Notes: generated by a model from the sequence alone, not told the origin. A stretch of DNA of 64,000 bases from Lunularia cruciata (GCA_948567375.1 CAOYZS010000002.1:81555-145554), one strand, 5' to 3'. Positions 1 through 9,678 are shown, numbered from the stretch's first letter. Program-made: numbers and translations.

Positions 1-653
1 CACCTTTCTTTTTTGATGGACAGCAATTGGAGCAGGTTTCTTCTTATAAGTACTTGGGCCTTGAGTTTTCTCATGACTATAGTTGGTCTACTTGTGTGAA
101 GATGAGAATCAATGCAGACTTTAGAGCTTTGTATTCACTCATGAACCGCAGTAGCCTTGCTCACCTTACCACATGGGAGTTGAAGAAGGTGTTCTTCAGA
201 TCTCTTGTGCAGCCGGTGGTTCTCTATGGTGCTCAGATTTGGGGTCCAGGTACTAAGAAGACATGGTGGCAAAAGGTGGAGAAAGTTCAGAAATTGTTTT
301 TGTGTGATGAACTTGGGGTGAGGACTCAAACTCCTTATGTATTGCTGCTTGCTGAAACAGGGTTTTTACCTCTTGAGGCTGAAGCTTTGTTTTTAGCTAT
401 CACATATGCCACCAAGGTGAGGTCCATAGAGCATGAGAGACTTCCCTACCAAGCTTTTTGTGCCACTCTATCTGTCGGTTGGTATACAGATCTGATTGCA
501 TGGGCCACTAGGTGGAATGTTTCGGAGCGACATTGGAGATTGGAGCCTATTGCACTACGAGAAGTGATCAAGCAGCAGTTCTTACTTCGCCTATGGCAGC
601 AACCCGGTACCAAGATGGTGTTCTATCAGCAGTTTGTAAATCCTATGTTGGTG
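1..653 (+). pseudogene. LINE ORF2 fragment: RT thumb and C-terminal part (P1)
   Basis: Window-edge fragment of ORF2 equivalent to about residues 741-959 of the full protein. It starts in the FFFDGQQLEQ segment, includes the RT motif-E-like YKYLGLEF and the connection region, and stops at 'NPMLV'. The normal continuation (Tyr-Cys-Glu, then the Cys/His motif) is missing; at base 653 the frame runs directly into a fragment from earlier in ORF2. The upstream part of the same fragment is visible in the repeat at 49567-50001. No functional protein is expected. Confidence 0.85.
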
Positions 654-1808
654 TCTCACAGGAAGAGACTTGGTCTCCCTTGCAATAGGTGGTTTGATGC
701 TGATTGTAAAATTGCAAGGATGAAAGCTATGGATAGGTCTCTTGATCAGATTGCACAAAATCAGGCTTTTGTCACTTATAGAAAGTTGGTGAAGTGCAAG
801 AAGCGAGCGTTCTTGAGACTCAAGGGGGTTGAGTTGAGCAATGAATTGAGGAGCAATCCCAAGGCTTTTTGGCAGAAAGTAACCATCAGATCTCCATCTC
901 CATCGCTAGACCTGAACGAGCTTTGTGAATATGTGAAGGATCTGTATTTTTTCCCTGATGCTCCAAGCATGGCACCTTGCCTTGGATCTGCTCTCACCAT
1001 CTCTGAAGCTGATGTCCACTACCAATTGAAGAAGTTGGCCAATGGTAAGGCTGAAGACCTTGATGGACTATGTGTTGAACTACTTAAGTGGGGTGGTAGC
1101 CATCTGATTTCAGTACTCACTTCTCTCTTGAATGAGGCCATCAGGTGTGGTTTTCCTGATAGATGGTGCTTCAAGAAGGTTGTTCCTATTCACAAGTCTG
1201 GTCAGAGAGATATTGTCACCAATTACCGTACCATTCTAGTGGGTAGTATCTTTGCCAAGTTGTACGGTCAAATTTTGGAGACTAGGTTGAGTACTTGGGC
1301 TGAAAAGTACAGAATTCGAGCTAAGTGCCAAGCGGGTTTCAGATCAGGCTTTAGTACCTTGGATCATCTATTGGTACTCCATGTTTTGTGGTGGAAATCT
1401 AAAGGTGTTGGGAGAGCTCTCTATGTTGCATTTATTGATTTCAGGAAGGCCTTTGATAAGGTGCTTAGGAAATCATTAAGTGAGAGACTCATGGAAGTTG
1501 GTGTTTCAGCCGATTTGATTGGTGCTATCTCTAGACTCTATGAGAAGGTGGTTGTGAAACTTTCATCTTTGAGCTCTCAAGATGTCCTTAGCACAATGGG
1601 TGTGATTCAAGGTTGCTCTCTATCCCCAACATTGTTTGGAATCTTCATCGATGATCTAGAGAGGGTGCTCATGGAAGCTGGAGCTACAGGTGTACAAGTT
1701 GGCTCTTTGATGATACATGCACTACTGTATGCGGATGATGTAGTGCTCCTCTCACCCAATCCACAAAGTTTACAGAAGTTGTTGGATTCTCTTCTCTTGT
1801 TTTGCAAT
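654..1808 (+). pseudogene. LINE ORF2 fragment: linker and RT core (P2)
   Basis: Equivalent to ORF2 residues 335-719. It begins at SHRKRLGLPCNRW and contains RT motif A (FIDFRKAFD), motif B (GVIQGCSLSPTLFG) and the YADD box, then ends in the tail of copy M2. Together with the preceding fragment it makes one open frame (about 27-1826) in a permuted order: C-terminal part first, RT core second. Markers (GQILETRL, LDLNELCEYVKDL) link it to copy M1 rather than to M2 or F. There is no EN domain and no tail. Confidence 0.85.
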
Positions 1809-1916
1809 GAAACAATGAAACAATGAAACAATGAAATATAAAGCCTGAAAGACCCAAAGAGTCAAAAGGCTAGAAACACAATACAAAACACATGAAATGT
1901 GAGCCTAGGCAAGGGC

Positions 1917-4900
1917 CTAGGGCATCTGACCAATCTGTAACAAATTGGTCCGATGTAAACTAACCTCGGTCATGTACTTCCCTAACGCTAAAGCTTCAAC
2001 TTGTAAGAGAGTTGAGAAATCACTACAAGTAATCTGATGTCTAACTCTAATCTGCATGTAACAAGGGCAAACAATCAACACATGATGCTCATCCTCAACT
2101 TTGCTCATAATACACAATTTGCAAAGTCGCATGGAGTGCTCTATCTGCTGCCAACGTCCTTGTTCTACTTCTAGTCTATGAGAACTAGTTCTATATTGAG
2201 CGATAACATGTCTAAGTGAAGTAGAAATCCTAGCCAAGAGATAATCTTGCTCACAATACACCAACATAGGATTTACAAACTGCTGATAGAACACCATCTT
2301 GGTACCGGGTTGCTGCCATAAGTGAAGTAAAAACTGCTCCTTGATCACTTCTCGTAGTGCAATAGGCTCCAACTTCCAATGTCGCTCACAAACATTCCAC
2401 CTGGTGGCCCATGCAACCAGATCTGTATACCAACCGACAGATAGAGTGGCACAAAAAGCTTGGTAGGGAAGTCTCTCATGCTCCATGGACCTCACCTTAG
2501 TGGCATATGTGATAGCTAAAAACAAAGCTTCAGCCTCAAGAGGCAAAAACCCGGTTTCAGCAAGCAGCAATACATAAGGAGTTTGAGTCCTCACCCCAAG
2601 TTCATCACACAAAAACAATTTCTGAACTTTCTCCACCTTTTGCCACCATGTCTTCTTAGTACCTGGACCCCAAATCTGAGCACCATAGAGAACCACCGGC
2701 TGCACAAGAGATCTGAACAGCACCTTCTTCAACTCCCATGTGGCAAGGTGAGCAAGTCTAGAGCGATTCATGAGTGAATACAAAGCTCTAAAGCCTGCAT
2801 TGATCCTCATCTTCACACAAGTAGACCAACTATAGTCATGAGAAAACTCAAGGCCCAAGTACTTGTAAGAAGAAACCTGCTCCAATTGCTGTCCGTCGAA
2901 AGAGAAAGGTGTGACACCTTTAGAACCCACCACCATCACCTTGGACTTGTCAAGGTTCACCTCCATCTTTGTTTGATTGCAAAACAAGAGAAGAGAATCC
3001 AACAACTTCTGTAAACTTTGTGGATTGGGTGAGAGGAGCACTACATCATCCGCATACAGTAGTGCATGTATCATCAAAGAGCCAACTTGTACACCTGTAG
3101 CTCCAGCTTCCATGAGCACCCTCTCTAGATCATCGATGAAGATTCCAAACAATGTTGGGGATAGAGAGCAACCTTGAATCACACCCATTGTGCTAAGGAC
3201 ATCTTGAGAGCTCAAAGATGAAAGTTTCACAACCACCTTCTCATAGAGTCTAGAGATAGCACCAATCAGATCGGCTGAAACACCAACTTCCATGAGTCTC
3301 TCACTTAATGATTTCCTAAGCACCTTATCAAAGGCCTTCCTGAAATCAATAAATGCAACATAGAGAGCTCTCCCAACACCTTTAGATTTCCACCACAAAA
3401 CATGGAGTACCAATAGATGATCCAAAGTACTAAAGCCTGATCTGAAACCCGCTTGGCACTTAGCTCGAATTCTGTACTTTTCAGCCCAAGTACTCAACCT
3501 AGTCTCCAAAATTCGACCGTACAACTTGGCAAAGATACTACCCACTAGAATGGTACGGTAATTGGTGACAATATCTCTCTGACCAGACTTGTGAATAGGA
3601 ACAACCTTCTTGAAGCACCATCTATCAGGAAAACCACACCTGATGGCCTCATTCAAGAGAGAAGTGAGTACTGAAATCAGATGGCTACCACCCCACTTAA
3701 GTAGTTCAACACATAGTCCATCAAGGTCTTCAGCCTTACCATTGGCCAACTTCTTCAATTGGTAGTGGACATCAGCTTCAGAGATGGTGAGAGCAGATCC
3801 AAGGCAAGGTGCCATGCTTGGAGCATCAGGGAAAAAATACAGATTCTTCACATATTCACAAAGCTCGTTCGGGTCTAGCGATGGAGATGGAGATCTGATG
3901 GTTACTTTCTGCCAAAAAGCCTTGGGATTGCTCCTCAATTCATTGCTCAACTCAACCCCCTTGAGTCTCAAGAACGCTCGCTTCTTGCACTTCACCAACT
4001 TTCTATAAGTGACAAAAGCCTGATTTTGTGCAATCTGATCAAGAGACCTATCCATAGCTTTCATCCTTGCAATTTTACAATCAGCATCAAACCACCTATT
4101 GCAAGGGAGACCAAGTCTCTTCCTGTGAGAACCTCGTGGAAATAGAGTTGTTGATGTAGATTGAAGAAGTTCAACCAACTGGTCACTGCGTTGTTGAAAA
4201 TCAGAACTCCACTCCATAGAGCTCAATTTCTCATGGATAGCTTGTTGGTACAAATCTCGCTTGTGAAAATCAAGACGGAGTTTCCCTCTAAAGGCATGAT
4301 CAATAGGTAATGTGGTTCTATTGAGGCAAGAAAGAAGGATGACACAAGATAAAGGTGCATGGTCAGATTCAGGTTGAGGATCTAAAACAACAAAATCTGA
4401 GACAATGTGTATATCACTGGGTGAGGTGAGCATATAATCTATAGTGCTGGATCCACCTGAAGCAAAGCATGTGCTCTTACAAGTTTCTGGAAATTGAGAA
4501 AGGCCATTCAAGATCTTCAAGCTACAATTGGTACCAAAGCTCAAAAAGTGCTCACTCATGGAGTTGGATATGAGGTCTTTGGAAGAGCGGGACCAAGCAC
4601 TAGAATGATCTATCAAGCTATGGAAAGGGTCATTCTCACGGTCACTAAACTCAGGAATCTGAGAGGTTTGGATCCTAGCATTGAAATCACCAAGGATAAA
4701 TACTGCACCTTTACTTTGAAATTCCAACACATCCTTTGTCAAGGAGTGGAAAGGCTGCATGGTGTTGAGAGATCCGCTTGAATAGATTGGTGATGTCAAT
4801 GGGGCAAAGTAACAAACAGCAAGGAAGCAAGGTGTAGCAACTCCTCCAATCCTCAGCCATTGGTATTGTCCACTTGAGTCTTGACCTATCAAAGAGACTG

Positions 4901-5150
4901 ACTTTTCAAAGCCAAATCTGACGTAAGTTGCAATACCTCCAAAGCCCCTTCCTCTGTGTTGCCTCCGCTTGTTCCAAGTTGAACCAACAAGAATGAAACC
5001 TTCAATGTCTTGAATGGTGTTTCCTTCATGTTCCCATGTCTCCACAAGATTGATCAGATCAGCATTATCCCACACAGGTTTAGCGCTTGAGTACTTGGTA
5101 TGTGTGAGACCATGAACATTCCAAAACAACACTCTAAGGGTCTGGAATTG
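1917..5150 (-). CDS. LINE ORF2: APE endonuclease-reverse transcriptase (copy M2)
   Basis: Open from directly after the ORF1 stop to the TAG at 1917-1919. Numbering from the GTG at 5132, it has 1071 residues. Endonuclease residues N5 (FWNVHG), E31 (LVETW), D149/N151 (LGDFNAR), D232 (IDY) and D257/H258 (SDH) are all present. The RT has motif A D596 (FIDF), motif B (QGCSLSPTLFG) and YADD at 693-696. The C-terminus has C-x2-C-x8-HH-x4-C starting at C1004. There is no RNase H domain. The first AUG is residue 125, so translation must start upstream, by readthrough of the UAG at 5151-5153 or at a non-AUG codon. The protein sequence equals that of copy F. It should nick DNA and prime reverse transcription of element RNA. 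Confidence 0.92.
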   Translation of the reverse strand, partial: QFQTLRVLFWNVHGLTHTKYSSAKPVWDNADLINLVETWEHEGNTIQDIEGFILVGSTWNKRRQHRGRGFGGIATYVRFGFEKSVSLIGQDSSGQYQWLRIGGVATPCFLAVCYFAPLTSPIYSSGSLNTMQPFHSLTKDVLEFQSKGAVFILGDFNARIQTSQIPEFSDRENDPFHSLIDHSSAWSRSSKDLISNSMSEHFLSFGTNCSLKILNGLSQFPETCKSTCFASGGSSTIDYMLTSPSDIHIVSDFVVLDPQPESDHAPLSCVILLSCLNRTTLPIDHAFRGKLRLDFHKRDLYQQAIHEKLSSMEWSSDFQQRSDQLVELLQSTSTTLFPRGSHRKRLGLPCNRWFDADCKIARMKAMDRSLDQIAQNQAFVTYRKLVKCKKRAFLRLKGVELSNELRSNPKAFWQKVTIRSPSPSLDPNELCEYVKNLYFFPDAPSMAPCLGSALTISEADVHYQLKKLANGKAEDLDGLCVELLKWGGSHLISVLTSLLNEAIRCGFPDRWCFKKVVPIHKSGQRDIVTNYRTILVGSIFAKLYGRILETRLSTWAEKYRIRAKCQAGFRSGFSTLDHLLVLHVLWWKSKGVGRALYVAFIDFRKAFDKVLRKSLSERLMEVGVSADLIGAISRLYEKVVVKLSSLSSQDVLSTMGVIQGCSLSPTLFGIFIDDLERVLMEAGATGVQVGSLMIHALLYADDVVLLSPNPQSLQKLLDSLLLFCNQTKMEVNLDKSKVMVVGSKGVTPFSFDGQQLEQVSSYKYLGLEFSHDYSWSTCVKMRINAGFRALYSLMNRSRLAHLATWELKKVLFRSLVQPVVLYGAQIWGPGTKKTWWQKVEKVQKLFLCDELGVRTQTPYVLLLAETGFLPLEAEALFLAITYATKVRSMEHERLPYQAFCATLSVGWYTDLVAWATRWNVCERHWKLEPIALREVIKEQFLLHLWQQPGTKMVFYQQFVNPMLVYCEQDYLLARISTSLRHVIAQYRTSSHRLEVEQGRWQQIEHSMRLCKLCIMSKVEDEHHVLIVCPCYMQIRVRHQITCSDFSTLLQVEALALGKYMTEVSLHRTNLLQIGQMP

Positions 5151-5990
5151 CTATGCGGTAGTTGACAACTTCCTTTGGGTGATCACAGCTCTATTGTCTC
5201 TCAAGAATGCAACAAAACCTGCTTGTTGAGCCTCCTTCACTTTTGCTAATTCTCCCTTCTTTGCTTGCCATTGGAGAGGTGTGAGATCAGGGTCCAACCA
5301 AATACGCCGCCCCTTCAGTATAGCCTTGCTATCCATCACTGTATTCCTTTGAGTTTCTGAGCCAAACCTCACCAAAATGCTTCTTGGTTGTGCACCTTGT
5401 TGTCCCAATCTATATGCTTGCAAAATCTGAGGATCATGGACTCTCAAAGAATCAGCAATAAACTCACATACTATGGCCTTGGTGTCTTCCTTCTCAGTCT
5501 CTGGCAAACCTGAAATTCTCAAGTTCTTCATTCTGACCAATTGGTTCTCCTTCTCAACCTCATGCTCTTGCAAGCAAGAGATTTGAGCCACCTTAGTAGC
5601 TTCAGCATAAGACTTCATCTTCACTTCTAATGTGTCCACAATCTGTTGGAGCCCTCCGCCTTGTGTAGCAATATTGTTGGCTTGTGCTCCCAAGGAAGCA
5701 ACTTTCTCGGTAGCATCAACCATCCCCTTGGTTGATGTTAACAAAGAGATAGAACTCTTCTTGAGGTCTTGAATCTCTTGATTGACTAGGTTCAAAGACT
5801 CTTTGACACTACTGATCTCAACCTTTACAAATTCCATATCAGTCATGAGAGTACTCATGCACTGGGACATAGGTGCCATGAAGCTTCTAAGGTCCTTGTG
5901 GAAATCATTTGCTTTCCTATACATTTCAGCTAATTGTTGTTGCTTCATGGCTATATCAGCAATGTCTTTCACCATCTTGGACTCCTCCAT
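5151..5990 (-). CDS. LINE ORF1: RNA-binding coiled-coil/RRM protein (copy M2)
   Basis: 279 aa from the ATG at 5990. Residues about 5-150 are rich in heptad-like K/E/L/M/Q and probably form a coiled coil. Residues about 154-235 (RMKNLRISGLPE ... PRSILVRFGSE) match the RRM of L1-type ORF1p (Transposase_22 family). Residues 236-279 (LTPLQWQAKKGELAK) match its C-terminal domain. There are no CCHC knuckles, unlike many plant L1 ORF1 proteins. It differs from F at N106 (QANNIAT; F has D) and A179 (FIADS; F has V), matching copy M1. It ends in TAG followed in frame by CAA TTC and ORF2. Confidence 0.9.
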   Translation of the reverse strand: MEESKMVKDIADIAMKQQQLAEMYRKANDFHKDLRSFMAPMSQCMSTLMTDMEFVKVEISSVKESLNLVNQEIQDLKKSSISLLTSTKGMVDATEKVASLGAQANNIATQGGGLQQIVDTLEVKMKSYAEATKVAQISCLQEHEVEKENQLVRMKNLRISGLPETEKEDTKAIVCEFIADSLRVHDPQILQAYRLGQQGAQPRSILVRFGSETQRNTVMDSKAILKGRRIWLDPDLTPLQWQAKKGELAKVKEAQQAGFVAFLRDNRAVITQRKLSTTA

Positions 5991-6350
5991 TGTGACAATC
6001 ACTTATCACTCACGGTCAATCTGGAAGTTTTACTTCCAACACCAAAACTTTAGGATTTTCAAGTAGGTAGCACTACTGTTTTACAATAAGCACTACTAGG
6101 CTGGTGTTGAAATAAAGACCTTGAAAAACTAATTCTAATGAGATAAGAATCATCTCATTTGAATATGTGAGTGCAAAGATACTATCTTTCAAATCTGCAG
6201 TGCACATAGATACCAAAGGCTGCGAAATTTGAGGGACCTAGAGCTTCTAATTTGTGACCTAACCTATAGCAATCAATTTTCAGTCTAAAGGTCTGAGGGA
6301 GCTGATTCTAAAGACACAAAGATCACTTCATTTGGATCATTGAGTACAAA
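5991..6350 (-). promoter_or_regulatory. Truncated LINE 5'UTR (copy M2)
   Basis: Holds the two monomers nearest ORF1 and nothing else recognisable. It ends in the filler repeats described at 6331-6388. Confidence 0.75.
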
Positions 6351-6388
6351 TTTGGATCATTGAATTTGGTACAGATTTGGATCATTGA
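6331..6388. repeat. Junction filler: three copies of tttggatcattga
   Basis: The 13-mer occurs at 6331-6343 (authentic 5'UTR), 6351-6363 and 6376-6388, placed exactly where the truncated 5' end of M2 meets H. The extra copies look like repeated template slippage or jumping at the 5' joining step. The same filler recurs at 22360-22417 and 56332-56389. Confidence 0.85.
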
Positions 6389-7030
6389 ACCTGCTTGTTG
6401 AGCCTCCTTCACTTTTGCTAATTCTCCCTTCTTTGCTTGCCATTGGAGAGGTGTGAGATCAGGGTCCAACCAAATACGCCGCCCCTTCAGTATAGCTTTG
6501 TTATCCATCACTCAATTCCTCTGAGTTTTTGAGCTAAACCTCACCAAAATGCTTCTTGGTTGTGCACCTTGTTGTCCCAATCTATATGCTTGCAAAATCT
6601 GAGGATCATGGACTCTCAAAGAATAAGCAATAAACTCACACACTATGGCCTTGGTGTCTTCCTTCTCAGTCTCTGGCAAACCTGAAATTCTCAAGTTCTT
6701 CATCCTGACCAATTGGTTCTCCTTCTCAACCTCATGCTCTTGCAAGCAAGAGATTTGAGCCACCTTAGTAGCTTCAGCATAAGACTTCATCTTCACTTCT
6801 AGTGTGTCCACAATCTGTTGGAGCCCTCCGCCTTGTGTAGCAATATCGTTGGCTTGTGCTCCCAAGGAAGCAACTTTCTCGGTAGCATCAACCATCCCCT
6901 TGGTTGATGTTAACAGAGAAATAAAACTCTTCTTGAGGTCTTGAATCTCTTGGTTGACTAGGTTCAAAGACTCTTTGACAAATTCCATATCAGTCATGAG
7001 AGTACTCATGCACTGGGACATAGGTGCCAT
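6388..7030 (-). pseudogene. LINE ORF1 C-terminal fragment of host copy H (5' part)
   Basis: Minus-strand ORF1, from about residue 258 back to residue 39, where a mini-insertion interrupts it at GCCAT. It carries a nonsense codon near 6512-6520 (AAT TGA GTG, residue ~217), a D180Y-type change (FIAYSL), and lacks the six residues VEISSV found in young copies (18-bp in-frame difference). It continues at 7177. Shared variants with M9 (for example 'aacagagaaataaaactc') place it in subfamily A'. Confidence 0.85.
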
Positions 7031-7176
7031 AGGTATATCGTACCAATTTGTTACAGATTGGTCAGATGCCCTAGGCCCTTGCCTAGGCTCACATTTCATG
7101 TGTTTTGTACTGTGTTTCTAGCCTTTTGACTCTTTGGGTCTTTCGGGCTTTATATTTCATTGTTTCATTGTTTCAT
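7031..7176 (+). mobile_element. 146-bp LINE 3'-end mini-copy inserted in ORF1
   Basis: Extremely 5'-truncated LINE holding only the last ~12 codons of ORF2, the stop, the 3'UTR stem-loops and a TTTCATTG tail. It interrupts H ORF1 between 'ggtgccat' and 'gaagcttc'. Only cat is shared at both ends, so any target duplication is very short or hidden by tail homology. It shows that the 3' stem-loop region plus tail is enough to mark an inserted product. Confidence 0.9.
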
Positions 7177-7345
7177 GAAGCTTCTAAGGTCCTTGTGAAA
7201 ATCATTTGCTTTCCTATACATTTCAGCTAATTGTTGTTGCTTCATGGCTATATCAGCAATGTCTTTCACCATCTTGGAATCCTCCATTGTGACAATCACT
7301 TATCGCTCACAGTCAATCTAGAAGTTTTACTTCCAACACCAAAAA
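7177..7345 (-). pseudogene. ORF1 N-terminus and 5'UTR stub of host copy H
   Basis: Continues the ORF1 of 6388-7030 beyond the mini-insertion: residues 1-39 with the ATG complement at 7285-7287, followed by about 58 bp of 5'UTR. The UTR stops in a triple 'tttaggat' repeat (7346-7367) that joins fragment M4. The UTR stub is too short for a promoter. Confidence 0.8.
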
Positions 7346-7367
7346 TTTAGGATTTAGGATTTAGGAT
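7346..7367. repeat. Junction filler: tandem ttaggat at a 5' truncation
   Basis: Three consecutive copies of a 7-mer (ttaggat/taggatt phase) lie between the H 5'UTR and fragment M4. M4 itself contains 'cataggattt' 8 bases later. This suggests slippage primed by microhomology during 5' end joining. It recurs at offsets 16029 and 50001. Confidence 0.75.
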
Positions 7368-7746
7368 ACACCAACATAGGATTTACAAACTGCTGATAGA
7401 ACACCATCTTGGTACCGGGCTGCTGCCATAAGCAAAGTAAAAACTGCTCCTTGATCACTTCTCGTAGTGCAATAGGCTCCAACCTCCAATGTCACTCACA
7501 AACATTCCACCTTGTGGCCCATGCAATCAGATCTGTATACCAACCGACAGATAGAGTGGCACAAAAAGCTTGGTAGGGAAGTCTCTCATGCTCCATGGAC
7601 CTCACCTTAGTGGCATATGTGATAGCTAAAAACAAAGCTTCAGCCTCAAGTGGCAAAAACCCGGTTTCAGCAAGCAGCAATACATAAGGAGTTTGAGTCC
7701 TCACCCCAAGTTCATCACACAAAAACAATTTTTGAACTTTCTCCAC
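7367..7746 (-). pseudogene. LINE ORF2 fragment M4 (residues ~833-958)
   Basis: Minus-strand piece of the region between the RT thumb and the C-terminal Cys/His motif. A CGA-to-TGA nonsense codon lies near 7491 (after WNVCE). The 3' side ends in 'ctccacc' and passes into a short opposite-strand RT scrap. No tail and no 3'UTR. Confidence 0.8.
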
Positions 7747-7785
7747 CGTACCATACTTGTTTGTAGTGTCTTTGCCAAGTTGTAC
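7745..7785 (+). pseudogene. 41-bp RT scrap (motif region around YRTILVGS)
   Basis: Plus-strand piece equivalent to ORF2 residues ~525-538, with subfamily-B-like bases (compare the complement near 43855-43895). It lies between M4 and the tail of M5, so it is probably all that remains of the target into which M5 inserted. An inverted copy exists at 36348-36386. Confidence 0.7.
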
Positions 7786-9678
7786 AATGAACAATGAACA
7801 ATGAAATATAAAGCCCGAAAGACCCAAAGAGTCAAAAGGCTGGAAACACAATACAAAACATATGAAATGTGAGCCTAGGCAAGGGCCTAGGGCATCGGAC
7901 CAATCTGTAACAAATTGGTCCGATGTAAAGTAACTTCTGTCATGTACTTCCGTAATGCTAAAGCTTCAACCTGTAAGAGAGTTGAGAAGTCACTACAAGT
8001 AATCTGATGTCTAACTCTAATCTGCATGTAACAAGGGCAATCCACAAACACATGATGCTCATCCTCAACTTTGCTCATAATACACAATTTGCAAAGTCGC
8101 ATGGAGTGCTCTATCTGCTGCCAACGTCCTTGTTCTACTTCTAGTCTATGAGAACTAGTTCTATATTGAGCGATAACATGTCTCAATGAAGTAGAAATCC
8201 TAGCCAAGAGATAATCTTGCTCACAATACACCAACATAGGATTTACAAACTGCTGATAGAACACCATCTTGGTACCGGGTTGCTGCCATAAGCAAAGTAA
8301 AAACTGCTCCTTGATCACCTCTCGAAGTGCAATAGGCTCCAATCTCCAATGTTGCTCAGAAACATTCCACCTTGTGGCCCATGCAATCAGATCTGTATAC
8401 CAACCGACAGATAGAGTGGCACAAAAAGCTTGGTAGGGAAGTCTCTCATGCTCCATGGACCTCACCTTAGTGGCATATGTGAGAGCCAAGAACAAAGCTT
8501 CAGCCTCAAGCGGTAAAAACCTTGTTTCAGCAAGCAACAATACATAAGGAGTTTGAGGCCTCACTCCAAGTTCATCACACAAAAACAATTTCTGAACTTT
8601 CTCCACCTTTTGCCACCATGTCGTTTTAGTACCTGGACCCCAAATCTGAGCACCATAGAGAACCACCGGCTGCACAAGAGATCTGAACAGCACCTTCTTC
8701 AACTCCCATGTGGTAAGGTGAGCAAGTCTAGAGCGGTTCATGAGTGAATACAAAGCTCTAAAGCCTGCATTGATTCTCATCTTCATACAAGTGGACCAAC
8801 TATAGTCATGAGAAAACTCAAGACCCAAGTACTTGTAAGAAGAAACCTGCTCCAATTGCTATCCATCAAAAAAGAAAGGTGTGACACCTTTAGAACCCAC
8901 CACAATCACCTTGGACTTGTCAAGGTTCACCTCCATCTTTGTTTGATTGCAAAACAAGAGAAGAGAATCCAACAACTTCTGTAAACTTTGTGGATTGGTA
9001 GAGAGGAGCACTACATCATCCGCATATAGTAGTGCATGTATCATCAAGGAGCCAACCTGTACACCTGTAGCTCCAGCTTCCATAAGCACCCTCTCTAGAT
9101 CATCGATGAAGATTCCAAACAATGTTGGAGATAGAGAGCAACCTTGGATCACACCCATTGTGCTAAGGATATCTTGAGAGCTCAAAGATGAAAGTTTCAC
9201 AACCACCTTCTCATAGAGTCTAGAGATAGCACCAATCAGATCAGCTGAAACACCAACTTGAGTGAGTCTCTCACTTAGAGATTTCCTAAGCACCTTATCA
9301 AAGGCCTTCCTAAAATCAATAAATGCAACATAGAGAGCTCTCCCAACACCTTTAGATTTCCACCACAAAACATGGAGTTCCAATAGATGATCCAAAGTAC
9401 TAAAGCCTGATCTGAAACCCGCTTGGCACTTAGCTCGAATTTTGTGCTTTTCAGCCCAAGTACTCAACCTAGACTCCAAAATTCGACCGTACAACTTGGC
9501 AAAGATACTACCCACTAGAATGGTACGGTAATTGGTGGCAATATCTCTCTGACCAGACTTGTGAATAGGAACTACCTTCTTGAAGCACCATCTTTCAGAA
9601 AAGCCACACCTGATGGCCTCATTCAAGAGAGAAGTGCGTACTGAAATCAGATGGCTACCACCCCACTTAAGTAGTTCA
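7785..9678 (-). pseudogene. 5'-truncated LINE copy M5 (ORF2 residues 476-1071)
   Basis: The tail at 7785-7808 is the complement of TTCATTG repeats (heptamer form). The 3'UTR follows, then ORF2 from the TAG at 7887 up to E476 (ELLKWGG) near 9675. The RT core, YADD box and Cys/His motif are kept, but a CAG-to-TAG change at 8859-8861 splits the frame between VTPFFFDG and the thumb. The inverted copy Pc (34455-36347) has CAG there. The EN domain, ORF1 and 5'UTR are absent. Subfamily A' markers: TQVGVSADL, STNPQS, FVDCPCY, QIGPMP. Confidence 0.88.

Larger units (their letters stand above)
1805..6350 (-). mobile_element. LINE copy M2, both ORFs intact, 5'UTR truncated
   Basis: Minus-strand LINE. 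The tail is at 1805-1836 as the complement of TTTCATTG repeats, the 3'UTR runs to 1916, and ORF2 and ORF1 follow. The 5'UTR remains only to about 6350, two monomers against eight in copy F. The tail abuts a + strand ORF2 fragment inside 'ttttgcaat', sharing attg with the target. The 5' end joins H through a stretch of repeated 'tttggatcattga'. The copy is a mosaic: its 3' half matches copy F and its 5' half matches copy M1. It could supply proteins, but the shortened 5'UTR may lack promoter function. Confidence 0.9.

Noticed and set aside
2583-2777. Possible small host genes between LINE copies
   Set aside because: Every interval can be assigned to the LINE family on one strand or the other; no leftover sequence long enough for a gene was found.
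4494-4781. 95-codon open frame antisense to the EN domain, repeated in many copies
   Set aside because: It is a shadow of conserved ORF2 coding sequence; it has no domain, and its conservation follows from ORF2. The same holds for the 64-, 66-, 74- and 94-codon antisense frames.
6331-6388. CRISPR-like or satellite repeat
   Set aside because: Only three copies of a 13-mer, irregularly spaced and located exactly at a LINE junction; no array or cas-like genes.
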